From Hofstenia miamia (taxonomy: Eukaryota > Xenacoelomorpha > Acoela), in the NCBI GenBank assembly GCA_004352715.1, contig SCFE01000088.1:1074293-1138292 (forward strand): DNA of 64,000 nucleotides, read 5' to 3'. The notes beneath the pieces were generated by a model. That model saw nothing but the letters and a program-made list of their open reading frames with translations, did not search any database and was not told where the DNA came from. Below are positions 1 to 10,649 of the stretch, in pieces. Numbering within the stretch: the stretch's first letter is position 1; each line of letters begins with the position of its first letter. The position numbers and the translations under genes were made by a program.

Positions 1-1075
1 ATCTTCTTTCATTTTTCGTAATTAGTCCAATTAGTTGTTGTCGGCTCTGTTTTAGCAAGTTCAAACAATTTTCTTTTAATGCTTACTTGTTCACATGTAT
101 AATTATTACCGGCATTTGATAAAGCAAACTTTTGTGCCTTTAATTTTACTTTGCGGTACTTAATTGGTGCCACTTTATTAATTGCATTGTAAATTTCTTT
201 TGAGATATAATTAATAATGTGTATATTTAGTTGAACGATATGTTTTTCAAAAGTGTTTCCATTATTTCGACTAAATAATTTAGATAATCTCTTGCATAAC
301 TTATTTTCAAATTATTGGCTTTGGTAGTTATATTACTTATATATGTGCAAAGAGCATGGTCACTGAATGATTCAAACATTAAGTATTTAAAAAATAAGTC
401 TGAATTTGTTAGGAAGTAGTCAATTAAGTTGTTTTGTCTTGTTGGACAGTCAGTGTTTATGCAATGAAAATCATACGTGGCACAAAATTCTCTTAACGAT
501 TTTTTCTCAAGATTATTAAAATAATTTATATTAAAGTCACCAAATATATTTATAGAATAGTAGGGATCACTTATTTCGGAAATTTCATTTGCCTTAAATT
601 TTAGGTAGTCAATATGATGATTTTTATTTGGATTGTATGTGATATTAATCAGTTCTTTATGAAATTTATTTTCAAATAATATAATTTCTATCCAGAGTGA
701 TTCAAATATATTGTGTTAAAATTCATATTCTAATTTACGTACCGGTTTTAAATATTTGGGAGGTAAAATCATGAGCCCGCCACCTTTACCTAATCGGTGT
801 TTTATGAAAATGTCATAATAATGTCGGTCAGGATTAAACAAATTAGGATCAGTGTNGTAATTAAGAATATTGCGTTTTGTCCTATCATATTTATTAAGAA
901 TTAGACTTATAGCATTGAGATATACAAATTTATAGTTATTGCAGTAATTTTTTAGTTTTATTTCTATTTGCGATTCTTCTAGAATTGGTCCTGAGTTAAG
1001 TTTAATATCTCCTGAGAGTAGTAATCTTATGAAATGAAAAATTTTATCAAGATTATTAGGAATAAACGTACTAAT
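1..1075 (-). pseudogene. LINE ORF2 N-terminal part: AP-type endonuclease of a CR1/L2-like non-LTR retrotransposon, broken and cut by the window edge
   Basis: Read on the minus strand, one frame stays open from about 1075 to about 330 except for one stop near 718 and an N at 856. It shows the features of the endonuclease/exonuclease/phosphatase family used by LINEs to nick target DNA: YLNAISL near 900 (the family usually has LNARSL), GGGLMILP near 770, GDFNIN at about 525-541, NNLIDYFL near 420, and SDHALC near 350-366. After a frameshift near 245 a typical linker follows (KVAPIKYRKVKLK, then KRKLFELAKTEPTT). The reverse transcriptase would lie beyond base 1. The motif LLLSGDIKLNSGP at about 987-1025 lies just before the endonuclease. 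ORF1 of the same element is immediately upstream on this strand. Assignment to the CR1/L2 group rests on domain order and motif style, not on a tree. Confidence 0.8.
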
Positions 1076-1318
1076 TTAACTGTATATGCGTAGTATATTA
1101 AAAGAAGAATTAAACATACGATTTTAAGAAAATTCCCGTTTGTTTTCTCATAAATTTTAGAGTAAAACTTAAAGATTTGGTAGAAAATGAACTTACTGAA
1201 TAGTGCTTAGCGGTGGTGTGTTGTGAGTTGAGAGGTGATATGTCTGAATGTATATAGTATATAGCTACATTTTTTAAACAAAGATATTTTAAATTATACA
1301 AAATTAAAAGTACCTTTT

Positions 1319-2244
1319 TCATTTAGATTGATATGAAGGAGTAAGGAGAAGGACGCGACGAGCGGTTACAGCTTTTGAATAGGAAACATTTTCTAGACGA
1401 TGAGATGGATTGGAGATTTCGTAGGGTCTGAAGTAGGATTGGAGGTTGCGGATCATGTGAGCTAGACCTTGACGAGAAATATGTATTCTATCCCTTGTCA
1501 TAGATGTGACAAGAAGCATGTAAAAAGCTTTGGAAAACAGAAATCACAGAGAAATTGTTCACAAATAAAGATGGGATGACTCAGTTGAATTCTTGAATTA
1601 TGAAGTTCCTTTGAATCTTGAAATCGTGACAGACAGGATTGATTTCAAGAACGTAGATGACGCGAGGTGTGAATTGACGACGTACTTCTGAGGTTAGCGT
1701 GCTTAAGTTAAATTTGAAAGACTGAGTGCCATTGGAGTTAAGAGCATCTATAAGACCAGCATTGATTATGATGGAGTTGATGTGAGTTTGGGGATACGAA
1801 AAGATTTTGTCAGTGAGCTTCTTTGTGTTGTGACCTGGATATGAGTAGATTGTAGTCGTCTGATTTGGAAAAAGGTTTTGAGAATGAGCATACTTCAGAA
1901 TACTACAGCCAATTAGAAATGTAGTAGTGTTAGGTTTAATAGATTTGACGTAATTGGATTTTGACTTGAGATGCAGAAGTAGAAGTTTCGGCAATGAGAA
2001 CATTTGTTGGAGAGGACTGAACACACGCCTCAGAGAGAGTAGGAGTTTTTTCTTCAGAAAAGAGCGCAGTTTTGAAGAGATGTAAGAGAGCCTCAGCAGC
2101 GAGATCTTTTTTTAAGTTAGCGAACATCTGATGCAGTGGCGTTTTCTTTTTATCTTTAATAAAGAAGGCAGATTTCCCTATAGAAAAAGATCTGTTAAAA
2201 TATATAGAAAATAAATATCCAAAAAAAAGATAAGGAATACCCAA
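1319..2244 (-). pseudogene. LINE ORF1 with SGNH/GDSL-esterase-like domain, frameshifted
   Basis: Three minus-strand pieces make up one decayed ORF1. The first (to about 2010) carries FFIKDKKKTPLHQMFANLKK and ALLHLFKTALFSEE. It is nearly identical to the piece at 23,735-23,900, which shows that both loci derive from one LINE family. After a frameshift near 2010 the second piece (2024-1581) reads TFLIGCSILKY, then SIIINAGLIDALNS, then TPRVIYVLEINPV. This follows the block order of SGNH hydrolases, with GDS changed to GCS and GTND changed to GLID. The third piece (1519-1319) has DRIHISRQGLAHM, matching the C-terminal D-x-x-H block. Esterase-type ORF1 proteins are known in CR1-group LINEs; their exact role in retrotransposition is unclear. 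The altered second block and the frameshifts argue against activity. Confidence 0.7.
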
Positions 2245-2541
2245 GAACTACAATACGGGAGGTTGTGCAGATCTTATCTCCTGACTATACTAACAAATGC
2301 CATTATATGTATAGTCTGGAATTAATTAAGAACACTTAATTGGGACTTAAATCGAGGTAATGAACATGTACAGTGCTATTTTATTATTAATAAATGTTAT
2401 TTTTCAATGTTATTTAAACACACTATTGCAAATTTGAAAGCATTGGTAAATGAAGCAATTATCACAATTATTGTGGTTAAAAGAAAGCAGCATTTATCAA
2501 AATATTTACATATGCAAATTGTTAATTAGCTAAGTGATATT
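2245..2541. other. Spacer between LINE and THAP remnant
   Basis: AT-rich. The part next to 2245 is probably the LINE 5' region, but it does not resemble the sequence upstream of the second LINE copy. Nothing else is recognised. Confidence 0.4.
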
Positions 2542-3990
2542 ATGCCTTACAAGCGTAGCATCATAAGTTGTAATGGCAACTACAATAATGACAATAGTTG
2601 CCATGTTTTTAAATTTCTGAAAAAAGAGTCAGAAAAACAAAATTGATTAGGTATGCTCTTTCCTCACTAGGATTTTACAATTGATAATATAAAATTTTTC
2701 ATCTGTGAAAGACATTGACCACTTACCACCCCACTCATCACATTACCTGGGGGATTCACCTGCTTACCAACACATAAGCAGCACATCACAAGCCAAAGTA
2801 GGAAGATTTACAATTGGAAAATCTTCTGATAAAAACAAAATTCACTCCTTTGGTTATTTCTCACTAGAAAAAGAGTTACAGAAAAAATATGATAACCTCT
2901 TCATGCCTTATTAAGTGGATAAATTAGTGTGTGTTTTCATGTCAAAAGACTTCAAAGATGTTCATTTTCTGCTATTGTTCAAAATAAATCAAATCTGTGT
3001 TTTCCAGTAAACTTTTCTGCTTATACGACTGGGATAAGTGCTCATCTAAGGAACATATTGAACCCAAAGAATGGAATGAATAGTTACTCTTAATTCTTTG
3101 AATCTGTCTATGCTGTCTACAATTATACACTTGATGTGGATGATGCTGTTGATAAAGTTGTGGTAATTCTCCAATCTCAACATTTAGAATGTCATGACCC
3201 AAAAAAGGCAATGAAATTAAGTTTCATCACTTGCCAGTTGCAACTGTTGACACATAAAAATTTCTCTGTAGCTGATTACTGCTTTGCTGTTGAGTCATTC
3301 CCTAACTGTAGCAATGAACAATTGTGAGATTTCCTGGTGCTTCCAAGCAAGAGAAAGATACAAACTACTGCTTCCTCTGTCAACATCAGCCAAGTGTTAC
3401 AAAAAACCTTAAAAAGGTAAAAAAATTCTCAGCAAATGAATGCCTTTCTGATCATTGATGAAGTGAAAATTTATCTAACTGTTGTCTTTTCCAGTGTTGT
3501 GTTGAATAGCATAGCAATGAATGAGAATGATTCAAAGTCAACATCAGTGTTGTGTGTAATGCTCAAATGCCTTCATAGCAGGCCTGGTATCATGATTTCT
3601 GTGACACCTGCTCATAATCTAACTTCAGAGTATCGGCAATTCAATGTTGTAAAAGATGCTACAGTCCTTGTTGAAAATTCAGGTGGGATTGTCTTAGGAT
3701 CAATTACTAATAATATAAAATCAATCAGCAGTTTTGCAAGCTCTTCAACAGAACTCTTGATATCCAGGCCATTCATCCTTTAGACAAGTCATGATTCCGA
3801 TATCTGTTGTTTGATGCTGAATTTGCTAACAGACATGCGGGCGCGATGCGGTTGCGGGCCCACTCACTGAGAGAGCATTTCAATGCGGTTAAAAAAATTA
3901 CACCCGCTTCCATCTATGATGCTCATAGTATTCAGATGATAACAGCCATCTATTGCACAGTGAATTTCAAAAGTCAAACTTGAAGTAAAT
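2542..3990 (+). pseudogene. Decayed THAP-domain / P-element-type transposase
   Basis: From the ATG at 2542 a degenerate THAP zinc-finger region can be read across stops: MPYKRSIISCNGNY, CHVFKFLKK, then FFICERH followed by a tryptophan position. THAP domains are C2CH DNA-binding modules found in P-element transposases. The best catalytic-region piece is at 3436-3783: FLIIDEVKIYLTVVFSSVVL, LCVMLKCLHSRPGIMISVTP, QFNVVKDATVLVENSGGIVLGS. The frame then continues through stops to FRYLLFDAEF near 3815 and ITPASIYDAHSIQMI near 3900-3950. Order and wording match P-type transposases such as THAP9. Several stops and frameshifts make it a dead copy. It is clearly more diverged than the THAP element at 41-43 kb, and no terminal repeats were found around it. 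Confidence 0.6.
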
Positions 3991-5060
3991 ACATTATATA
4001 TTGTAAAAACTAAGTTACTATTGAGTGTTTTAAAATGTTTTTTATTAAATGTATCACGATAATAGTTGTTGATAAGCCTAAGTATTGAACAAATTTAAAT
4101 AGCAATTTACGTTTCACAGAGGCGACTAAATAAATATCGTTTTATTTGAACCTTATTTCAGAGCAGTTCTTAAGTATCACAAAATAATAGAAAGTATGCA
4201 TCCGATTGGCAGGGGCGTATCGGCTTATATCCCCAAAAATTTTTAAGGACATACAGCCTAAGCCTACCATAGTAGTTCTAAGAACTTTGCATGGCTATGA
4301 TTGTATAAGCTGTCCTCGTAACCATATTTAACAAAGTAGGTACAAGAAACTAGGGGAGCAGTAAATGAATTGAAATGAAATACATGGGAACAAGATAGCT
4401 TTTACATTTATTGTTCTGCACATAATTAGAATGTTTCACATTAATACTCTTTTATGCTAGACGCTGTTCTTATCGCAGTGGCTGCTGTAAGTGCAATTAC
4501 AAATTTCATAAGTTCATCTGCTCAAGGATCTGGACTACTGAAAACTAAACCTAAAGCAAATTAGTTCCTGAATCATCAGTAACCGAAATATACAACATTG
4601 TACGACAAGATGGGCCTAAAAACACATTCTCTCCTAGACACCGATTCCCCAAATAAATTTTCTCAATACAATTTTTACATATTTTAAGAACTAACTACCA
4701 GAAAACCCACCATTAATCGCGTTTCATAATCATAAGATACACATTTTAAGAAACTATTAGAATTGAGTTCTAAATGGATTCTGAAGCAGTTGGAGCTCTA
4801 ATGATCTCAAACAAATTGAGTTCGTCTATGGTACCAACAAGTTATGCAATTTATATATATATTTGCATCTGTCTTGAGTTTACTTTGGAGTCTTAAATGA
4901 ATACATAAATTGGTAAATCTTAGATAAATTATTGGTGCTGAGTTTGTACATTTTGTAGAAAATTTCAAAATAACCGGGCTGCCACGGTTAATGATTTTCC
5001 GAACCGATTATTCGTCGAAAAAAATAGCGATTAATTGAATAAACGATTATTCTTCCACCT
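3991..5060. other. AT-rich sequence without a recognised gene
   Basis: No exon, element end or tandem repeat could be supported. A 37-codon open frame starts at the ATG near 4453 (MLDAVLIAVAAVSAITNF); it is hydrophobic and short, and is not assigned. Confidence 0.3.
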
Positions 5061-5256
5061 TAGAAATCATTCAGAAGTATAAATTTGTCCACAAATTCAA
5101 GATCCATTAACATGCGTTGCTTACTGACAATATAGCGAGCTGTCGAAAATAGTCTTTTACTGGAAATGTTTCCACCGGGAAGCCAAGGCACTTGGGAACT
5201 TTGTTCACATTCTGAAAAGAATCGATATTTTTCCAATATTGAATTGGATCCATGAC
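5061..5256 (-). pseudogene. hAT transposase C-terminal dimerisation domain fragment
   Basis: A minus-strand frame of about 64 codons reads FFSECEQSSQVPWLPGGNIS, then SSKRLFSTARYIVSKQRMLM, then DLEFVDKFILLNDF and stop. This matches the C-terminal hAT signature (P-x-S-x-x-S-E-R-x-F-S-x-A followed by L-x-P-x-x-V-D-x-L-x-F-L), with SER changed to SKR. The stop falls where hAT proteins usually end. No catalytic residues lie in this part. The sequence next to it on the 3' side (from 4977, GGGCTGCCACGG) resembles a hAT-type end, but no inverted partner was found on the other side, so the element limits are open. It is a short relic of a cut-and-paste transposon. Confidence 0.6.
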
Positions 5257-5616
5257 TGGAAAGTTTGAGTTAATGAGCGCCCACCTTCACACATCACGAA
5301 ATGAAGAGAATAATTGATTACCAAAATTTTAATCGATTACAACGTCATTGATTGATTAATCGATTAATTCATTAGTACTGCTAAAAGAAGGCGTTACTTT
5401 ATGTTTGTATAAAAAGTTCTAAAATCTTTTCATTCATCAGATATGATATTCAAATGTTCTTAAACAATATTTTTATTACGTTAACAATTCCTGTAGTAGG
5501 TACAAATTCTAAGCTAAGTTGAATTTGAATTTGTACCTAACAAAGGCGATTAAATAAATATTCTATTTACCAAATTATTTGAATTTTCTTGAAGAGATTA
5601 CTTAAACATCGTAATA

Positions 5617-5830
5617 CCCTGTTTACACGTGACATAAGACAGATCTGTCTCCAATTATCTCAAGACATATGTAGCGTGTAAACACCCAAAACATAAGACA
5701 TACGAACTCTCAAGTAGGGTAATTATAAAACAGATGTAGATCAAATAATTTTGATTTTATTGTATGTCTTCTGTCACGCTGTCACCGTGTAAACACTAAA
5801 TCATAAGACATACATGTTTTTGACTGCAGT
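5617..5830. repeat. Small element with nested inverted and direct repeats (MITE-like)
   Basis: CCCTGTTTACACGTGACATA at about 5619 recurs inverted near 5764-5796 (CTTCTGTCACGCTGTCACCG). GTGTAAACAC followed by CATAAGACATAC occurs twice in the same direction, at about 5673 and 5790. The arrangement fits a decayed palindromic MITE of about 200 bp. No coding sequence is present. Confidence 0.35.
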
Positions 5831-7250
5831 TATTTAATTATTATGGAAGCAAAATAGCAGTAATTTTGACGTATTAAATTAATAAAAAATTATTAATTAT
5901 ATAGGTTTTAGTATTTTATCCGATTCTCACAATTGAAAATAATACTTTTTCAAATACATATTCATATTTATACATGACTTATGCATTTTAGATAAATTTG
6001 CTAACAGGTAAATGACCTATAAATATTTTAACTACAAGGTGCTCATTATTCAAAATGAATGATCGTATGGAATGCAACTTAATAGTTGCAATGATTGAGA
6101 TTTCACTAAAAATGGAGTAATCGATTGAAAAAATTGAAAATCAATCATGACCCACTAGTTAATGAACTTCAAAATTTTAGTAATTTTAGAAAATATGTAG
6201 ATATAATAAAGCTATTCTTTGTATCAGTTCTTACCGTATTCTAATATTACTAATTGACTGAATCTTTCAAGTCTTAGGAAACCTGTTGGGTACCACACGG
6301 CTTTGGGGCAAAATCAAGTTTTTTTAAATGAGAGCTTAATTTTATATTATTGCAGTCAACTGTAAACATCTGAATGTTGTATTTCAAAAAGTTCATGCCG
6401 TTACAGAACTTAAAATACATGGAGTAAATAAAGGTAGTATATATAAAAAGGAATAATATCGAATCCAAAATTTGAAAGTGAACATAGCACTATTGTCAGT
6501 GATTTACATTTTGTTTGCTGATCCAAGGCCTACCCGTTAATTACGTCACGGCGATATCCAGGACAAAAAACAATAATGAAGTGTTAGAGCAAAGATTTCC
6601 TTCAAACTTACGTCCAGGTTATCAATATAAAGAACATCACATTTTTTCCACTTTTGAAACCTTATTAGCATTTCACTTGCCTCGAAACATAAGGGAGGAA
6701 AATAATCGTTCATTTCATCAATTACAAGAAATTTGTACACTCGTCAATTACGTTTTTAAAATGGAAATTATTGAATTAGTCTCCACTTGCTATCTTAAAG
6801 AGATTTTCGATAATGCTTTTTCAAAGTTATATTTATACATTTAAAAACAGCATTTCATTGATACGTGTATATTTCTGCAATTGTAACAATGCAAAGATAC
6901 TAGTATAAGCAGTTTTAGTTTACCCGCATTTTTCTAGTTTTTATTACCCAATCGCAAATTTTGTATGTAAATCTGCAGTACATCGTTCTTAATAGCACAT
7001 TATTCTGAAACCAACTGTAGGAAGCACAAAAACAGCGTTTGTTGAAATTGGTTATAATCCACAATTTGAAAATGTGTGGCAAGATTAGTCTTTTAAAGTA
7101 CTATTTTTTCTACAAATGCGTTTGTGAAAGTTGCTATTTGAAGGAGGCAAATATAGAGAGTAAAATGGTGTGTGTTTTATCGACGAAAATTATTTCATGG
7201 CCACAAGAGTGTTAGAACCTGGTCATGCAGAAAATTTGTATTCACATTTA
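5831..7250. other. AT-rich sequence without a recognised gene
   Basis: Open frames exist on both strands around 6515-6844. They overlap each other, have no recognisable motif and are not called. Confidence 0.3.
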
Positions 7251-7590
7251 GTGGGATATATATATATATGTATACATATAAGGCTCTAGATACTATGGGA
7301 TTTTTGTCCACCGCCCGCAGAATAAAAGATGTATTGATATTCTCTTAAATGTAGAATTTTGGAAAATAAAAATTTTTCCCATAAAAAATCTAGTGATATT
7401 CTTTTTAATGTTGAAATTTGGAAAACTACTGCACGTTTTTGTAAGGAGTTAAAAGCAAGCCCAATTTTCAGTTTTCCAAAAAATGGAGGTTTTCATTGAA
7501 TTGTGTACCTGTTGAATGATTCAACAAAGCAGCGGCTTTAAAAAGTTTAATATATATGCGACCTCTGACTTTGCGCACGGCGCGCTTCAA
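7251..7590. repeat. Dispersed repeat segment with (TA)n, also seen near 28.2 kb and 37.4 kb
   Basis: A (TA)n run at about 7255-7282 is followed by GGCTCTAGATACTATGGGAT and TCCACC, which returns inverted at 28,172-28,212. At 7558-7586 ACCTCTGACTTTGCGC leads into a GC-rich tail and returns inverted at 37,353-37,383. Between them, two diverged copies of a unit of about 70 bp (TGATATTCT followed by GGAAAA) stand head to tail at about 7330-7430. These look like parts of non-coding repeats of unknown type. Confidence 0.4.
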
Positions 7591-8848
7591 TGGGTTTGGA
7601 ATATCTTTGCACAAATCAAGAAACAGCCAAAGTTCTTCGTTGCTTCCATGGGTACCAAACCTTTTAAATACATGAACATTAGTTAGGGAGAGAATTTAAA
7701 TCTTTTTGAAAAACTCGACATTTTCAACAACCTCAAGCACAGCAATACTCTTTAATGAGAAATTTTCAACAGTGTATTAAAGTATATTTCCCAAAAAACC
7801 TATCCATACCACAAGATTTTCAAATTTGCTAATAGGCTCTGAGAAAATTATTCGTAAATTTGGAAAAACGTTTTTTCCTTTAAAACGGATGCTAGGCTGT
7901 TTAAGGTCAACTAATGTTTCCTTGTTGTATTTTGGATATGTGTAGCAATTGCATAATTTTCGATTTTCATAAATTCAACAATAACTATATTTTCGAATGA
8001 ATGATGTCTTAACATTCGCCACTAAAAGGATATAAAAGGTAGTGACAAAATCTCTTGTAATGTTGTTTGCCGAAAAATGAAAGGGTTGTACAAGTAATGA
8101 AACGTATTAGATTTCAAAAATTCCGCATCACAAAGCAAAAAGATTAGATAAATATTCCTGCAAGTTAATCTCTAATCTGTAGCAAGATTGTAGGTCAAAT
8201 TCTTGATCCTAAAAACTGAAAAAATTTATTGCTTATTATGAATGCCCTAATTTTCTTAAATGTAACCTTTACGAAATATAGCAAAATGCTTAAATGGTTA
8301 TTATAGGTGTGCTAAAATTACAAAGTCTTTGAAGTGATTGAAGACACCTACGTACATCAAGTGCTGGTTTTAGAGGATGTGTTTTGTTGGTATATTTTAG
8401 TAAATTTTACTGCAAATCATGTTTACATTAGGTCTTGCATAAACTCAATGCATGCCTTAAGTAGAGATGGATTTTCTGCTTTCTCATAAGTGAAAGTATT
8501 AAGATTCTGTTCTGTACATTAAAGAGCTCGAACATCCAATCGCACGCCTTCATGTTGAGGAGAGTTCATAAAACTTTTGAGTCACTGATATCCAAATCAG
8601 ATGGCGGTTTCCTCTTAAATATAATAATCTGTAAATAAATAATGGTATTTAAATAAATAAATGCATTAAAGTATTAGCAAAAGAAACTCTCAAATTTGAA
8701 ATTAATCAGACCCAGTCCTTTTTCCACGAGACTGCTATCAATGAAATGGAGTTCGAGATAGGATAAACCATGAACCAAAATAGCGTACTAACTTAATATA
8801 TTATTTTTCAATTTCTAAATAATATTTAAAAACAACTGAAATAGTACT
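7591..8848. other. AT-rich sequence without a recognised gene
   Basis: No motif, exon or repeat could be supported. Confidence 0.3.
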
Positions 8849-10648
8849 AAATTGAAGTTTTTCATTACAGTGTAGTTGCTAATTAATTAACTTATGTCAA
8901 TATACCTAATGTGTTTTACCTAAGCTATACTACAAAGTAATGTTTATATGGATTTTAATATATAGAGACCAAATTGTGTGAAACGGAACCAGTGACCAGT
9001 ACTCCGATGGGGAGTGATCGGTAGGGTTCTGCAAGACCAGAATTTTCTCAGCCCCATTTAGTCTCATTGTATTTGACCCAGGCCCGTCCCATCCCAATCT
9101 CATTAAATTTTTTGGTCCCATAGTACCATTGGTCTTATAGCATAACATCTACTTTCATCAATGTAGCAAAAATTGGGAGTAATATGAAATACGTTGTTCC
9201 AGTTTTTGTCCTAGATCCCAGTCCCATGCGACTGAGTCCAGTAAATCCCAATGTACTAGAGGTCCCACAGAACCCTAGAGACCGGGCTTGAAATGCCTAG
9301 TCCCGCAACACTCTAATATTCATCTATGTTATGTGATGGAAAATTAGTAAACTCGAAAGCGTAAGAGCATTTGTAGTTCTAGACACAACCGTATAGCAAT
9401 GCATACCTGTGTTTTAACTGTAGATTGATACATCACATTTTAATTCAATATGACAAGATTCAGACTTTTGTAAGATGAATAATCACTACCAGTGATCCAT
9501 CGGACCCATGTCTAGATCCACCGCAACTCTGGATTTTGCAATATTTCCTTCAGTTATTACCAATAGCAAAATAACTAGTACACAACTCTCAAAAGTTTTT
9601 AAACACACTAATATTATTCGATTTGCTCATAACTTCTTGCTTAAGCTTGAGAAAAAGTTTTTATATCATTTGAAAAGGCATTTCCATTTCAATATGTGTA
9701 TATATGTAACGAAATATCAAAGAATTCAAAATGTGTAGTATATAAAATTTATTCACATTCTAAAAGAATTCTTAAAACAGAATGTAATGATTTCCTAACT
9801 CCTAACAAAATACTATTTGGATCAGAAATTTGGGGCCAGTCTGAGCATGGATCAGATATGTTTCTGGCACTTAATATTCAAATTGCAATGATATATATTT
9901 AGTACTGCTTCCCTAGTTTGAAAACTTGGAAATCTTGAAAAATTCTTGAATAAATCTTAGTTCTATTATTTCCGTAAAAGATTTTGAATGTTTCTTAAAA
10001 GAAATTATCAAGAATTTTTTCGTAGTTCTTTTGTAAAATATTTCTTGAAGGAAATATAGTATTACATAAATATGTTCGTATTGGTTAAATTTATAATCAA
10101 TTGTTGCAAGATCCAAATAGCGGCAAAATTTGAATTAGTAACATTAAGGCCTACAGTAGGCCTTGGAAACACTCATCAGGGGACAGTAAATACAAAAATG
10201 TTTATATGTAAATTGTATCATTATTATGTTTCTAAAGTTTGTTAAATAGAAAAAACGCAATTTGAAAACTAATAAATTATTTGAGATTTCAAATTTACTA
10301 TTACTTTCTCAATGAAAAATAATTTTCTGGCTTCCGTAGATTGAGTGGTTCTTATCATCGTATATAATTCGGAAATTCACATCAAGCATAAATCAACAAA
10401 TTTTACTTGTAGTAAGTTATGAACTTTCTTTAATGCTATTAATAGAATTTTTGATAATTTTAGACTGTAATTGTCAATATTTCATTAATACATGTATGCA
10501 ATATTGAATTTTTGAATGAATCTCGAATTTTCTTTTGAATTCTGAAAAAACTGGAAATCTCCTTAAAGATTTTTGGAAATTTCTTGCCACGTTTTTGAAA
10601 GATTTTTCCAAGAATTTACCATTTTCATCAACTTGGGTCTGTTGTACG
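8849..10648. repeat. First copy of a 1.8-kb tandem duplication
   Basis: It starts AAATTGAAGTTTTTCATTAC and ends CTGTTGTACG. The same sequence restarts directly after the single N at 10,649. Differences between the copies are a few substitutions and a block of about 300 bp (roughly 9,732-10,032) present only here. The 8,990-9,320 part is richer in C and G (for example AGACCGGGCTTG and TAGTCCCGCAACACTCT) and resembles a hAT-type non-autonomous element end. No gene is recognised. Confidence 0.9.
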
Positions 10649-10649
10649 N

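Noticed and set aside
6515-6844. Overlapping open frames on both strands
   Set aside because: Neither has a motif, splice support or a start context; similar lengths on both strands argue for chance.
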